Positions 26,300-38,987 are shown, counted from the stretch's first letter. The stretch: DNA of 64,000 nucleotides from Halogeometricum limi (GCF_900115785.1 NZ_FOYS01000007.1:1-64000), one strand, 5' to 3'. Notes: generated by a model not told the origin, from the sequence alone. Made by a program: numbers and translations.

Positions 26300-26307
26300 C
26301 ATAACTA
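26300..26307 (+). promoter_or_regulatory. TATA-like box of the inositol-phosphate-synthase-like gene
   Basis: cataacta, centred about 31 bp before the ATG at 26334. Confidence 0.45.
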
Positions 26308-26333
26308 ACCCCGTCCCGTCGCCCCCTAGGAAC

Positions 26334-27608
26334 ATGACGCGAACGCGAACGGGTGTCTGGTTCGTCGGCGCCCGCGGCAACGTCGCGACCACGGCTATCA
26401 CCGGGGCGCGAGGCATCGCTCGGGGGACGACCGACGGCACGGGCATGGTGACCGCCCGCGAACCCTGCAGTCTTCTCGACCTGCCCGACGTCGACGGCTT
26501 CGTCTTCGGCGGGCACGACATCGCGGACCGACCCCTCCTCCACACGGCGACCGAACTCGCCGACTCGGACATCGTCGACCGGGAGACGCTCGAAGCCGTC
26601 GCCGACGACCTGCGCGAGATAGACGGCCGGGTGAAGACCGGCACCGCACGCAACTGCGGGAGCGCCGTCTCTCTGGCCGACGGCGACACCCTCGACCGAG
26701 ACCACAGCGTGAGCGAGGTAGTCGAACAGATTCGTACCGACTTCGCCGACTTCGTCGACGAGACGGGCGTGGACCGCCTCGTCGTCGTCAACCTCGCCTC
26801 CTCGGAACCGCCGGTGAGAGACGCCGCGAAGTACGACACGCTGGCGGCGTTCGAGGACGCCGTCGAGTCCGACGACGCCGACCTGCCGGCGAGTTCGCTG
26901 TACGCCTACGCGGCCCTCGTGGACGGCCATCCGTACGTCAACTTCACGCCCTCGACGGGGAGCGAACTCGGCGGCCTCCGCGAGTTGGCCGACAGAGAGA
27001 ACGTCCCGCACGTCGGCCGAGACGCCAAGACCGGCGAGACGCTCCTGAAGACCGCACTCGGACCCATGTTCGCCGGACGCAACCTCGACGTGTTGTCGTG
27101 GGACGGCTTCAACATCCTCGGTAACGGCGACGGGAAGGTGCTCGAAGACGACGAGAACAAGGCCGGGAAACTGCAGAGCAAGGGCGGGGTCCTGTCGAAC
27201 ATCCTCGGCCCGAACATGCACAACCGCGTTCGCATCGACTACACGCCCTCGCTGGGCGACTGGAAGACGGCGTGGGACCACGTCCACTTCGAGGGGTTCA
27301 TGGGGACGAAGATGAGCCTCCAGTTCACGTGGCAGGGCGCTGACTCCTCGCTCGCGGCCCCTCTCGTGTTGGACCTCGTGCGCCTCGTCTCACACGCCGA
27401 CGAACGCGGCGAAGGCGGGGTACAGAAACACCTCGCGTCGTTCTTCAAAGAGCCGATGGACGTGGCCGAACACGACCTCTCGCGACAGTTCGCCATGCTG
27501 GAGTCCTACGTCGAGAGCCACCGAGACGACGCGGACGAGACGGTCGACCCCGTCTCGATGCGGACGGACGGTTCCGGCATCGACGCCGACACGGAGGCGA
27601 ACCGATGA
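26334..27608 (+). CDS. Inositol-3-phosphate synthase family protein
   Basis: A 424-aa protein of the myo-inositol-1(3)-phosphate synthase family, which cyclises glucose 6-phosphate with tightly bound NAD. The Rossmann loop is WFVGARGNVATTAI. The active-site region runs from LSWDGFNILGNGDGKVLEDD to LQSKGGVLSNILG, and the C-terminal TWQGADSSLAAPLVLDL is a family hallmark. The DGFNILGNGDG form differs from the eukaryotic SYNHLGNNDG, so a different sugar phosphate is possible. The stop codon overlaps the next ATG. It diverges from the ebo-like operon. Confidence 0.9.
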   Translation: MTRTRTGVWFVGARGNVATTAITGARGIARGTTDGTGMVTAREPCSLLDLPDVDGFVFGGHDIADRPLLHTATELADSDIVDRETLEAVADDLREIDGRVKTGTARNCGSAVSLADGDTLDRDHSVSEVVEQIRTDFADFVDETGVDRLVVVNLASSEPPVRDAAKYDTLAAFEDAVESDDADLPASSLYAYAALVDGHPYVNFTPSTGSELGGLRELADRENVPHVGRDAKTGETLLKTALGPMFAGRNLDVLSWDGFNILGNGDGKVLEDDENKAGKLQSKGGVLSNILGPNMHNRVRIDYTPSLGDWKTAWDHVHFEGFMGTKMSLQFTWQGADSSLAAPLVLDLVRLVSHADERGEGGVQKHLASFFKEPMDVAEHDLSRQFAMLESYVESHRDDADETVDPVSMRTDGSGIDADTEANR

Positions 27609-29014
27609 CGGAGCGAATCGCCGAACGAGTCGTCGTCTTGGACATCGTCGGACTCCAACCCGACCACGTCGACGCCGAAACGACGCCGAACCTCGCCCGT
27701 CTGTTCGACGACGGGGCGACGACGGGCGCCGTCCCGCCGTTCCCGGCGGTGACCATCCCCTCGCAGACGACGCTCTCGACGGGAACCGCGCCGGCGACGC
27801 ACGGCGACGTGTCGAACGCCGAGTACGACCGCGAGACCGACACCGTCGAACTGTGGGGTCGCAACAGCGGCGACCGAAAGCGCGTGTGGGAGGTCGCACG
27901 CGACGCCGGCGTCGAGACCGGCGCGCTGTTCTTCCAGCACCTCTACGGCACCTCCGCGGACGTGGCGGTGACGCCGAAGCCCATCGAGGACGAGAACAAC
28001 GACCTCATCGAGATGAACTGCTGGACGAACCCCGACGAGTTCTACGAGGAACTCCGCGAGGAGTACGGCCACTTCCCGCTTCACAACTACTGGGGGCCCG
28101 CGGCGAACGCCGAGAGCAGCAAGTGGATACTCTCCGCCGCCCGCGAGGCGACGGAGCGCTACGACCCGGAGATGCTCTGGACGTACCTCCCGCACCTCGA
28201 CTACACGGGGCAGAGCCACGGGCCGGACTCCGAGGCGTTCGCCGGCGCGCTCTCCGAAATCGACGAACTCGTCGGCGACTACCTCTCGTTCCTCGAGTCG
28301 ACTCCGGCGTGGGAGGAGACGGCCGTCGTCGTCGTCAGCGAGTACGGCTTCCACGACGTGTCGAACCCGGTGTTCCCGAACCGTGCACTCCGCGAGGCGG
28401 GCCTGATGAAGACCCGAGACGCCGACGACTCCGGGCGGATTCCGGACCTCGACGCCTCCGAGGCGTTCGCCGTCGTCGACCACCAGGTCGCGCACGTCTA
28501 CTGCGACCAAGACGCGGTCGAGACGGCAAGAGAGGCCCTCGAAGCGCTCGACGGCATCGAACGAATCCTGGACGGCGACGACCAGGCGGCGTACGGCATC
28601 GACCACCAGAACGCGGGTGACCTCGTTCTCGTCGCCGACCCCGACGCGTGGTTCGCCTACTACTGGTGGAACGAGGGCGAAACGGAGGCGATGCCGCCGT
28701 ACGCCGACAGCGTCGACATCCACGAGAAACCCGGCTACGACCCCTGCGAACTGTTCCTCGGCGACACCGGGTTCGTCTCGACGGACCCCTCGAACGTTCG
28801 CGGCTCTCACGGCCGCGTGGACGAGGAGACGATGCCGTTCTTCGGTATCGGCGGCCCCGCCGCGCCGTCGCTGTCGCTGGACGGCGACATCGACATGCGA
28901 CAGGTCGCGCCGACGGTCCTGGACCTCCTCGGCGTCCACGACGAGGTGGAGATGCCGTTCGAAGGGGCGTCCATCCTCGCGCCGACGAGCGAACTCGGCC
29001 CCGCCGACGACTGA
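27605..29014 (+). CDS. Alkaline-phosphatase-superfamily phosphohydrolase, EboF-like
   Basis: A 469-aa protein of the nucleotide pyrophosphatase/phosphodiesterase branch. The nucleophile loop is FPAVTIPSQTTLSTG (Thr near residue 46), with the first Asp in VVLDIVGLQ. The second metal site is YLPHLDYTGQSHGPDS. The usual SDHG metal motif is instead VSEYGFHDV, followed by AFAVVDHQVAHVY and the final His in GSHGRVDE. No signal peptide is present, so it is probably cytoplasmic. It overlaps the synthase gene by 4 bp, implying sequential action, for instance removing a phosphate or nucleotide from the cyclised product. Confidence 0.87.
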   Translation: MTERIAERVVVLDIVGLQPDHVDAETTPNLARLFDDGATTGAVPPFPAVTIPSQTTLSTGTAPATHGDVSNAEYDRETDTVELWGRNSGDRKRVWEVARDAGVETGALFFQHLYGTSADVAVTPKPIEDENNDLIEMNCWTNPDEFYEELREEYGHFPLHNYWGPAANAESSKWILSAAREATERYDPEMLWTYLPHLDYTGQSHGPDSEAFAGALSEIDELVGDYLSFLESTPAWEETAVVVVSEYGFHDVSNPVFPNRALREAGLMKTRDADDSGRIPDLDASEAFAVVDHQVAHVYCDQDAVETAREALEALDGIERILDGDDQAAYGIDHQNAGDLVLVADPDAWFAYYWWNEGETEAMPPYADSVDIHEKPGYDPCELFLGDTGFVSTDPSNVRGSHGRVDEETMPFFGIGGPAAPSLSLDGDIDMRQVAPTVLDLLGVHDEVEMPFEGASILAPTSELGPADD

Positions 29015-29075
29015 CTTCGCGACGAGTCGGAGGGAGAGCGAAACCTGTTATGCGTTCGCCGTACTACCGCGGGGT

Positions 29076-29792
29076 ATGACCGTCGACTTCCGGAACCTCC
29101 GCGTCTCGTGGCTGGGCTACGCCACCGCCAGAATCGAGTCCGACTCGGGGACCGTCGCCTACCTCGACCCCGGACGGTACGGCGTGTTGGACGACTACTA
29201 CGCCCGCGACGCCGACCTCGTCTGCGTCACGCACGACCACCACTACGACAGCGACGCGATTCGCTCGGTCGCGAAGGAGGACGCCACCGTCGTCGTCTTC
29301 GAGGCCGTCGACCCCGCGGGCATCGACCGCGACGTGGAGGCCGTCGAGGACCTCCCGTACGAGACGGTGCGCGTCGGCGAGGAGGACCACCGCACGGTGG
29401 GCGACGTGGACCTCTGGACCCTCCCCGCCTACAACGAGGCGGACGGGTCGCACACCCGCGACGACGGGAGCCTCGTCCACCCGCCCGGATTCGGCTGCGG
29501 CTTCCTCCTCTCCGTCGGCGGAACCAAGGTGTTCTGGCCGGGCGACAGCGACGTGCTGAAGGGGTTCGAGCGACTGTCCGTCGACCTCTTCCTCGCGAAC
29601 ATCGGCGGCACCATCGTCATGGACCGCCACGAGGCCGCGGACTTGGCGGAGGCGCTCAGACCCGGACTGGTGCTTCCCATCCACTACGACACCATCGACA
29701 TCCTCGAAGCCGACGAGGAGGCGTTCGCGGCGGACGTGGCCTCGCGCGGAATCCCCGTCGTCCTCGAAGACCCGACGGACCACGCGGTCTGA
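29076..29792 (+). CDS. MBL-fold metal-dependent hydrolase (UlaG-like)
   Basis: A 238-aa metallo-beta-lactamase-fold protein. The metal motif is CVTHDHHYDSD (HxHxxD variant) near residues 50-60; FWPGDSDVLKGFERL and VLPIHYDTID supply further ligands. The N-terminus VSWLGYATARIES is typical of the UlaG/YcbL-like branch, whose members hydrolyse lactones or phosphodiesters. The ATG at 29076 follows a TATA-like ctgttatgc by 27 bp, so the gene has its own promoter. It lies 61 bp after the EboF-like gene; involvement in the same pathway is possible but unproven. Confidence 0.85.
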   Translation: MTVDFRNLRVSWLGYATARIESDSGTVAYLDPGRYGVLDDYYARDADLVCVTHDHHYDSDAIRSVAKEDATVVVFEAVDPAGIDRDVEAVEDLPYETVRVGEEDHRTVGDVDLWTLPAYNEADGSHTRDDGSLVHPPGFGCGFLLSVGGTKVFWPGDSDVLKGFERLSVDLFLANIGGTIVMDRHEAADLAEALRPGLVLPIHYDTIDILEADEEAFAADVASRGIPVVLEDPTDHAV

Positions 29793-29877
29793 CGCCGCTC
29801 CGAAGACGGTCGACCACACCGGACGTGCGTCGACAGCGACAACGGTTTTGACGTCCCGCGCCGTCGTTTGAGGGACG

Positions 29878-30705
29878 ATGACCAGTCCTGCACTCGCGGA
29901 GCGGTACGGTCTGTTCGAGGACAGAATCCCGTACTACCGGGCGGGCGACGGCCCCGAGACGCTCGTCGTCCTCCCCGGCCTCAGCGACGCGTTCTCCGGT
30001 CGCCCGTCGAGAGCGACGGCCGAACTCCTCGCGCGGACGACGTACCGCGGCCTGACGGACGAGTTCACCGTCTGGACGGTCAGCAGACCCCGAAACCTCG
30101 ACGGAGGAACGACGACGAGGGAGATGGCGGGGGCCGTCGCGACGTTCCTCGACGAACTCGACGGCGCGCACGTGCTCGGATACTCGATGGGCGGGTTCGT
30201 CGCCCAGCACCTCGCGGCCGACTACCCCGAGTTCGTCGACAGACTCGTCCTCGGGTCCACCGCCGCGCACGTCGGCGACGCCGGACGGGCGGTCCTGGGC
30301 GACTGGCAGACGTGGGCGGAGAACGGGGACTGGGGCCGCGTGCAGGCGTCGGCGTCGCGAGAGTCGTTCACCGGGTGGCGACGGTGGGCGTACCCGCCGT
30401 TGCTCCGCGCGGTCGGACCGCTTCTCCGGCCGCCGTACCCCGACGACGTGCTGACCTCGCTTCGGGCGTGCCTCGACCACGACACCACCGACCGACTGGC
30501 GCAGATACGGACGCCGACGCTCGTCGTCGGCGGCGACGCGGACCGACTGTTCCCGCCGGAACTGCTCCGCGAGACGAAAGAGAGACTGCCGGACGCGACG
30601 CTCGCGTTGCTGTCGGGAGCGGGACACGCCGCCGCCGCAGAACAGACGAAGACGATGAATCGCGTCGTCCGCCGGTTCCTCCGCGAGGAACCGCTCCGCG
30701 GGTGA
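29878..30705 (+). CDS. Alpha/beta hydrolase
   Basis: A 275-aa alpha/beta-hydrolase-fold enzyme. The nucleophile elbow is GYSMGGFVAQ (Ser near residue 103). The strand VVLPGLSDAF ahead of it carries the oxyanion region. The acid is probably in VVGGDADRLFPPE and the His in GAGHAAAAEQ near the C-terminus. The substrate is unknown. A TATA-like ggttttgac lies 30 bp before the ATG. It is convergent with top6A. Confidence 0.88.
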   Translation: MTSPALAERYGLFEDRIPYYRAGDGPETLVVLPGLSDAFSGRPSRATAELLARTTYRGLTDEFTVWTVSRPRNLDGGTTTREMAGAVATFLDELDGAHVLGYSMGGFVAQHLAADYPEFVDRLVLGSTAAHVGDAGRAVLGDWQTWAENGDWGRVQASASRESFTGWRRWAYPPLLRAVGPLLRPPYPDDVLTSLRACLDHDTTDRLAQIRTPTLVVGGDADRLFPPELLRETKERLPDATLALLSGAGHAAAAEQTKTMNRVVRRFLREEPLRG

Positions 30706-30712
30706 CGCCGAC

Positions 30713-31807
30713 TCAGAGGACGCCCATCTCGCCGAGTCGTTCGGGGAGGTAGGTGTCCGTCACGAAGTCGAGGCCGCGCGAGGCGAGCGCCTGCTGTTCT
30801 GCCTTCTTGTCGATGTCGAGTTGGAGTTCGATCTGTTCTTCCCAGTAGTCGGTCATGAAGCGCGGGTCCTCGAGTTCCGACTGCAGGGCGTTCACGTCCG
30901 AGTCCGAGAGCGGGTCGGTCGGCAGGTCGTAGTCGACGATGTCCTGCGGTTGGATGCCGACGAACTCCGCTTCCGGCGTCGCGAGGTACTCCGAGAGGTG
31001 CGCGGACTTGATAGAGCCGTAGGCGACGGAGCCGTAGATGCGGTACGACCACGGGTCGCCGTCTGTGAAGACCACGACGGGCAGGTCGAGTTCGTCGTGG
31101 AGACGCTTCGTGATGCGGCGCGTCGCGCGGGCGGGTTGCCCCTTCAGGTGGACGACGAGACAGCCGTGCTTCTCGTCGAAGCCGTTCTCGATGAGTCGGT
31201 CGCGCATCCCACCCGTCTCCACGCAGAGGACGAACTCGATGTCGTGGTCCAGGAACTCGATGGTGTCTGGGTTGTTCGGAATCTGGTAGCCGCCCTCGCC
31301 GACGTCCTCCTGACAGTGAATCTCGCGCTCGCCGCGGCGGGTCTGCTCGCGGAGTTCCAGCGGCCCCATGAGCGTCGCGCCGGACTCCTCCGGACGCATG
31401 TGGAAGTCCTCGCGGGTGACCTTCGAGACGATTTCGAGGTCCTCGATGAGTTGGTTCGACTCGTCCTGGTCGTTGAACTGTGCCTCCTCGTTGTCCCACG
31501 ACTCGGAGAGGTAGTACAACTCACGGAGGGTCGACGAGCGGTCCTCCTCTAACTGGTTGACGAGGAACTCGATGGCGTACGTCGCCTTCAGCAGTTTTCG
31601 CGCGCCGCGGACGCTGTTCGCAGAGCGGGTGGACGTGCGGTCGCCGTACACCCACACCTTCGACTCCTCGTCGAAGACGATGTTGCTCTTCGTCCGCGTC
31701 GGGATGTCCATGTGCGGGATGTCGCCCCCGGCGAACTGGTCGTAGAACTCGACGGCGAGGTCGATGAGTCGTTCCTGCGCGAGTTCGTCGTTGTGGTTCG
31801 TACTCAT
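30713..31807 (-). CDS. top6A: DNA topoisomerase VI subunit A
   Basis: A 364-aa Spo11-related catalytic subunit. The active tyrosine lies in [12 protein letters not shown] (Tyr98/Tyr99), and the TOPRIM metal residues are in [11 protein letters not shown] (Glu) and [14 protein letters not shown] (Asp-x-Asp). Together with subunit B it makes ATP-dependent double-strand breaks to relax and decatenate DNA. It starts 2 bp after the top6B stop, so the two are co-transcribed and probably made in equal amounts. Confidence 0.97.
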   Translation of the reverse strand: MSTNHNDELAQERLIDLAVEFYDQFAGGDIPHMDIPTRTKSNIVFDEESKVWVYGDRTSTRSANSVRGARKLLKATYAIEFLVNQLEEDRSSTLRELYYLSESWDNEEAQFNDQDESNQLIEDLEIVSKVTREDFHMRPEESGATLMGPLELREQTRRGEREIHCQEDVGEGGYQIPNNPDTIEFLDHDIEFVLCVETGGMRDRLIENGFDEKHGCLVVHLKGQPARATRRITKRLHDELDLPVVVFTDGDPWSYRIYGSVAYGSIKSAHLSEYLATPEAEFVGIQPQDIVDYDLPTDPLSDSDVNALQSELEDPRFMTDYWEEQIELQLDIDKKAEQQALASRGLDFVTDTYLPERLGEMGVL

Positions 31808-31809
31808 GA

Positions 31810-34212
31810 TTAAGCGTTGACGGTCAGTTTCTCAGTCTCGACGCCGTCGACGTTGATGTCGAACGACGCGTCCGATGCGACGGTGTAGGTGAGTTCGGCC
31901 GTCTCGCCCGCCGAAACCGACGGGTTCCACTTGACGAACCACTCGCCGTCCAAGTCGACGACGGTTGCGTCGTCGGGGACGTCGGTCGGTTCCGCGGAGA
32001 CGATGTCCGTGATGTCGGGCGTCTCCGTCCGGTCGGAGTGGTTCTCCACGGCGAGGGTGACGGTGTCGCCGTCGACCGCTCGGTCGACGCTCACGTTGTT
32101 CATGATGCGGGCGAGTGCGCCGTCGATATTCGGACGTTCCCGCTTCGTGACCTCGGCGAGTTTGTCCGCCATCTCCGGCAGGATGCGGCCGAGCACGTCC
32201 TGTTTCTTCCGTCGCTTCTGCATCGACCGGCGCTTGTTCAGGTAGGACTTCAGTTCGCGAGACGCCTCGCGGATGGCGAGTTCTATCTCGTCTTCGATGG
32301 CCGGGATGTTCGCGAGCGCGTCTTTCGACTCGGAGGTGAACGGGACGTTCGTGGAGGCGACGTGGACCATGATGACCGCCGGTCCCTTCGGCATCCCCGA
32401 CCCGCCGGGTTGGTCGAGTCCGTAGTTTCGCCACCCGATTCGTTTCACCACGTCCGTCGTCGCGCACGCGCCGCGTTGATAGACGAGGGGAACGCGGTTC
32501 GCGAACCGGAGCAGGTCGACGGAGCCTTCGGCCGCAAGTTCGCCGCCGTAGGCGATACCGGCCTCGACGATGAACGGGTCGCCGCCGTGGACTTCGGCGT
32601 CGCGCGTCGCCGCCGCGTAGAAGTCGGCGTCGTACTCCTTTCGGAGGCCCGCCTCCACTAACTCGGCGGAGATGGGCGACAGACAGTTCGTCGGCGGCGC
32701 GAGGATGTCCGCCTCGCGCATCCCCTCTAACAGTTGCGAGGCCACGTCTCGGTCGTCGGCCACGTCTTTGACCTTCGGCACGTCGTCGGGGACGGTCCGC
32801 ATGACCGACCAGAGCGCGTCGGTGACGTTCTCTCTGGCCGTCTCACCGAACGTCACGTCGTCGTCGACGAGGACGTCCGCCGAGCGGTCGACGTAGTCGC
32901 GGACCTGCCGGTACGTCTCGCGGTGCGAGTCGTTCGCGCCGAACTTCTCGGCGACGCGTTCGGCGAGTCCGTGGACCGTCGCGTCGTCCTTCTGGGTGCT
33001 CGTCGCGTCGTCGACGAGTCCGTAGATATCCGTCGTTCGTTCGAGCGTCAGCACCGCCCACGCCGCCTCGACGGCGTTCTCGCGGACGGTGTCGCCGAAC
33101 GTGACGTCGAACTCGTCTCCGACGTCGTCGGCGACGGTGTCGACGATGTCTCCGAGTTCGAAGTGCGTCGTCCGCTGGCGGTTCCGGAGGGTGTCACCGA
33201 CGCGTCCGGCGAAGGCGTCCGTCGCGTCCGCGCCCTTGTTCGAGACGGCGTCGACGATGGCCGCGTCGAGGTCGACCTCCTCGCCGTCGGAGACGCTCCA
33301 CCCCATCTCGCGGCCGAAGTGGCGGTCACGGAAGTTGTCGAGAATCTTGTCGGCCGTCTTCGCGCCGACGCGGGTGAACTCCTCCTGTAGGAATCCCGAT
33401 ACCGAGTACGACTCGGTGCGCCCGAGCATCTTGATGAGCGTCCCGAGTTCGACGCCGTGCGGATGCGGGCGAATCTCTTCGGTTTCGGCGGGGAGGCCGG
33501 CGCCATCGACGCGTTCGTACCGGAGCGGTTCTTCGAGGCCCGGTTCCATCAACACCAGTCGGGCGTGCGGGTTGACGACGGCGGTGTGTTTCACGTAGTC
33601 GTGTAGCTGTTGGCGGGCGCGCATGTTCGCCTCCATCTCGACTTCGATGCGCGTGCCGTGCGTCGGCGAGAGGTCCGACTCGCCCGGGGAGAGTTCCTTC
33701 TCGACTTGAATCTCCGGTTCGTTCGTGTCCGTGTCGATAATGAGTTCGAAGTACTGTGCGGTCTCTGCACCCTTCGTTCTGGACGTTATCTTCGCCGGCT
33801 TGCCCGAGGTGAGTTGCGAGTAGAGAACCGCCGCGGAGATACCGATACCCTGCTGCCCTCGGGACTGTTCGCGGGCGTGGAACCGAGAGCCGTACAGCAG
33901 TTTCCCGAACACCTTCGGAATCTGCGGCTTCGTGATACCGGGACCGTTGTCCTCGACGACCAGCGTGTAGTAGTCGCCTGACTCGCGGATTTCGACGGAG
34001 ATGTCGGGCTTGATTCCCGCCTCCTCGGTCGCGTCGAGGGCGTTGTCCACCGCCTCCTTTACGGCGGTGACCAGCCCTCGCGCCCCCGAGTCGAACCCGA
34101 GCATGTGCTTGTTCTTTTCGAAGAACTCGGCGATGGAGATCGCGCGTTGGCTCTCGGCCAACTCCTCTGCGATCCCCGCGTCCTCGCCGAGTGTCGACTG
34201 GAACGAGGTCAT
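31810..34212 (-). CDS. top6B: DNA topoisomerase VI subunit B
   Basis: An 800-aa GHKL ATPase subunit. The Bergerat fold is shown by [20 protein letters not shown] and [10 protein letters not shown]; an H2TH-like region follows, then the transducer domain with [15 protein letters not shown] long Asp-rich segment (about residues 270-450), including repeated [10 protein letters not shown]-like and [10 protein letters not shown]-like elements, extends the protein beyond the roughly 530 residues usual in other archaea; this is a haloarchaeal trait. The C-terminal beta-domain ends at the stop. The ATG at 34212 gives [15 protein letters not shown], with a TATA box 31 bp upstream. Confidence 0.96.
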   Translation of the reverse strand: MTSFQSTLGEDAGIAEELAESQRAISIAEFFEKNKHMLGFDSGARGLVTAVKEAVDNALDATEEAGIKPDISVEIRESGDYYTLVVEDNGPGITKPQIPKVFGKLLYGSRFHAREQSRGQQGIGISAAVLYSQLTSGKPAKITSRTKGAETAQYFELIIDTDTNEPEIQVEKELSPGESDLSPTHGTRIEVEMEANMRARQQLHDYVKHTAVVNPHARLVLMEPGLEEPLRYERVDGAGLPAETEEIRPHPHGVELGTLIKMLGRTESYSVSGFLQEEFTRVGAKTADKILDNFRDRHFGREMGWSVSDGEEVDLDAAIVDAVSNKGADATDAFAGRVGDTLRNRQRTTHFELGDIVDTVADDVGDEFDVTFGDTVRENAVEAAWAVLTLERTTDIYGLVDDATSTQKDDATVHGLAERVAEKFGANDSHRETYRQVRDYVDRSADVLVDDDVTFGETARENVTDALWSVMRTVPDDVPKVKDVADDRDVASQLLEGMREADILAPPTNCLSPISAELVEAGLRKEYDADFYAAATRDAEVHGGDPFIVEAGIAYGGELAAEGSVDLLRFANRVPLVYQRGACATTDVVKRIGWRNYGLDQPGGSGMPKGPAVIMVHVASTNVPFTSESKDALANIPAIEDEIELAIREASRELKSYLNKRRSMQKRRKKQDVLGRILPEMADKLAEVTKRERPNIDGALARIMNNVSVDRAVDGDTVTLAVENHSDRTETPDITDIVSAEPTDVPDDATVVDLDGEWFVKWNPSVSAGETAELTYTVASDASFDINVDGVETEKLTVNA

Positions 34213-34239
34213 TCTGTGGGGGGAAATTCTGGACGGGTG

Positions 34240-34247
34240 CTTAAGTA
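34240..34247 (-). promoter_or_regulatory. TATA-like box of top6B-top6A
   Basis: The minus strand reads tacttaag, centred about 31 bp before the top6B ATG. Confidence 0.45.
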
Positions 34248-34322
34248 CTGTTCGGGAGTAGGGTGAAAGTGAAGCGCACCGACCGTGAGCCGAAAGAGAT
34301 ACAGTGACAGACGATAGCGTGA

Positions 34323-36374
<2,052 letters not shown>

Positions 36375-38918
36375 ATGAGTTCAGACGCACCAGAGGAGTT
36401 CCGTCCCGGCGCAGGTATCGCAGCGGAGATTCAGAACGCGCGCATCGAACAGGAGATGGAGCAGTCGTACATCGACTACGCGATGTCGGTCATCGCGGGT
36501 CGTGCGCTGCCCGACGTCCGTGACGGACTGAAGCCCGTCCACCGTCGCATCCTCTACGCGATGGACCAGGCGGGCGTCTCCTCGCGTTCGTCGCACCGCA
36601 AGTCCTCCTCCATCGTCGGCGAGACGATGGGTGACTACCACCCGCACGGCGACTCCGCCATCTACGACGCCCTCGCCCGCATGGCGCAGGACTTCTCGAT
36701 GCGCTACCCCCTCGTCGACGGGCAGGGGAACTTCGGCTCCGTCGACGGCGACCCGCCGGCCGCGATGCGGTACACAGAGGCCCGGATGGCCCCCATCGCA
36801 GAGGAGTTACTGGACGACATCGAAAAGGACACCGTCGACTTCCAGTCGAACTACGACGACCGCAAGCAGGAACCGGTCGTCCTCCCCTCGTCGTTCCCGA
36901 ACCTCCTCGTCAACGGGTCGTCGGGTATCGCCGTCGGGATGTCGACGAACATCCCGCCGCACAACCTCGGAGAGGTCATCGACGCCACCGTCGAACTCAT
37001 CGAGAACCCGGAGGCCACCGTCGAGGACCTGATGGAACACGTGAAGGGGCCGGACTTCCCGACGGGCGCGAACATCGTCGGTCGCAACGCCGTCCACAAG
37101 GCGTACAAGACGGGTCGCGGCCGCGTCCGCGTCCGCGCGGAGTTCGAAGTCGACGAGGACGAAGAGAACATCGTCATCACGGAACTCCCCTACCAGGAGA
37201 ACAAGGCGCGCCTCATCGAGCGAATCGCCGACAACGTCAACGACGGCACCATCGAGGGCATCCGTGACCTGCGCGACGAGTCCGACCGCGACGGCATCCG
37301 CGTCGTCGTCGAACTCAAGCGCGGCGCGAACGCCGACGTGGTGAAGAACCAACTGCTCGAACACCACCTCGAATCCACGTTCGGCGTCATCAACCTCGCT
37401 CTCGTCGACGGCCAACCCCGCGTCCTCACCCTGAAAGAGACGCTAGCGGAGTATCTCGACCACCGCCGCGACGTGGTCCGCCGCCGTTCGGAGTACGAAC
37501 TGAACGAGGCCGAAGAACGCGCGCACATCCTCGAAGGCCGCCTGAAAGCGCTCGACAACATCGACGACGTGGTGGCGACCATCCGCAACTCCGAGAGCCG
37601 AGACGACGCGAAGGCGGCCCTCCGCGGCGAGATGGTCGTCGAAGTCGAGGACCGAGAACTGCAGACGTTCGACTTCTCGGAGGCGCAGGCCGACCACATC
37701 GTCGCGATGCAACTCGGCTCTCTGACCTCGATGGAGGCCGAGGAGATAGAGACCGAGTACGAGGACGTGCAGGCACGAATCGACCGTCTGAACGAGATTC
37801 TCTCCGACGCCGACGAACTCGACGCCGTCATCGAATCCGAGCTGTTGGAGATAAAAGACGAGTACGCCGACGACCGGCGCACCTCGTTCATCGAGGACAC
37901 CGGGACGGTCACCCACGAGGACCTCATCGCGGAGGAGGACGTCGTCGTCGTCGTCAGCGAGGACGACTACATCAAACGGATGCCGCTGGACACGTTCCGC
38001 GCGCAACACCGCGGCGGAAAGGGAATCATCGGCACCGACCTGAAGGAGGGCGACAACGTCTCCTCGGTGTTCGTCGCGAGTACGCACGACTACCTGCTGT
38101 ACTTCACGAACCACGGACAGGTGTACAAGCTGAAGACGTACCAGATACCGGAGATGTCACGAACCGCCCGCGGGAAGTCGGCGGTGAACCTCCTGGAACT
38201 GGACGACGGCGAGGAGATAACCGCCGTCGTCAACACCACGGACATCGAGGACGAGACGGACAAGTTCCTCACGATGGTGACGCGGAACGGCTACGTCAAG
38301 CGCACCAGCGTCGAGAAGTTCCAGAACATCCTCTCGACGGGTATCATCGCCACGAAACTGGACGACGGCGACGAACTCGCCGACGTGGAGGTGACCGACG
38401 GCGAACACGACCTCATCCTCGCGTCGAAACAGGGGATGGCCATCCGCTTCGACGAGGACGACGTGCGCGCGATGGGCCGGTCCGCCCGCGGCGTGCGAGG
38501 GATGAAGTTGGAGGGCGACGACGAACTCGTCGGCGTCGCCGCCGTCGACGAGGAACTGCACGACTGGGTGCTCACCGTCACCGAGAACGGGTACGGCAAG
38601 CGGACGAACATCGGCAACTACCGCCCGCAGTCGCGGAACGGAAAGGGACTCATCGACATCAAGACGAACGAACGGAACGGCGCCGTCTGCGCGATGGAGA
38701 CGGTCCGGTACGGCGACCACCTGTTCGTGATGAGCAAGTCCGGTCAGATAATGCGGACGCCCGTCGAGGACATCTCGACGGTCGGTCGGAACACGATGGG
38801 CGTCATCGTGATGGAGATGGACGACGGCGACTACGTCGCGAGCGTCGACGTCCACCGCGTCACGGACGCGGACGACGAAGCCGTCGAAGCCGACGCCGAC
38901 GCCGCCGCGGGCGAGTAG
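36375..38918 (+). CDS. gyrA: DNA gyrase subunit A
   Basis: An 847-aa breakage-reunion subunit. The catalytic tyrosine is in [13 protein letters not shown], preceded by [17 protein letters not shown]. The C-terminal DNA-wrapping domain has six blade-like repeats and the gyrase-specific box QHRGGKG, which separates it from topoisomerase IV. It ends in an Asp/Glu/Ala-rich tail. The ATG directly abuts the gyrB stop codon, so the two are translated from one message. Confidence 0.97.
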   Translation: MSSDAPEEFRPGAGIAAEIQNARIEQEMEQSYIDYAMSVIAGRALPDVRDGLKPVHRRILYAMDQAGVSSRSSHRKSSSIVGETMGDYHPHGDSAIYDALARMAQDFSMRYPLVDGQGNFGSVDGDPPAAMRYTEARMAPIAEELLDDIEKDTVDFQSNYDDRKQEPVVLPSSFPNLLVNGSSGIAVGMSTNIPPHNLGEVIDATVELIENPEATVEDLMEHVKGPDFPTGANIVGRNAVHKAYKTGRGRVRVRAEFEVDEDEENIVITELPYQENKARLIERIADNVNDGTIEGIRDLRDESDRDGIRVVVELKRGANADVVKNQLLEHHLESTFGVINLALVDGQPRVLTLKETLAEYLDHRRDVVRRRSEYELNEAEERAHILEGRLKALDNIDDVVATIRNSESRDDAKAALRGEMVVEVEDRELQTFDFSEAQADHIVAMQLGSLTSMEAEEIETEYEDVQARIDRLNEILSDADELDAVIESELLEIKDEYADDRRTSFIEDTGTVTHEDLIAEEDVVVVVSEDDYIKRMPLDTFRAQHRGGKGIIGTDLKEGDNVSSVFVASTHDYLLYFTNHGQVYKLKTYQIPEMSRTARGKSAVNLLELDDGEEITAVVNTTDIEDETDKFLTMVTRNGYVKRTSVEKFQNILSTGIIATKLDDGDELADVEVTDGEHDLILASKQGMAIRFDEDDVRAMGRSARGVRGMKLEGDDELVGVAAVDEELHDWVLTVTENGYGKRTNIGNYRPQSRNGKGLIDIKTNERNGAVCAMETVRYGDHLFVMSKSGQIMRTPVEDISTVGRNTMGVIVMEMDDGDYVASVDVHRVTDADDEAVEADADAAAGE

Positions 38919-38987
38919 TCGCGTCCGACGGTCTCTCTTCGGCTTCGAGTACCGGAATTTTTCACCGGAAACGCGGTGTGGCTCGTC

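Noticed and set aside
22664-29014. EboA or EboD gene hidden in the ebo-like cluster
   Set aside because: Every frame in the cluster is accounted for and none has the dehydroquinate-synthase fold or an extra unassigned protein of suitable size.
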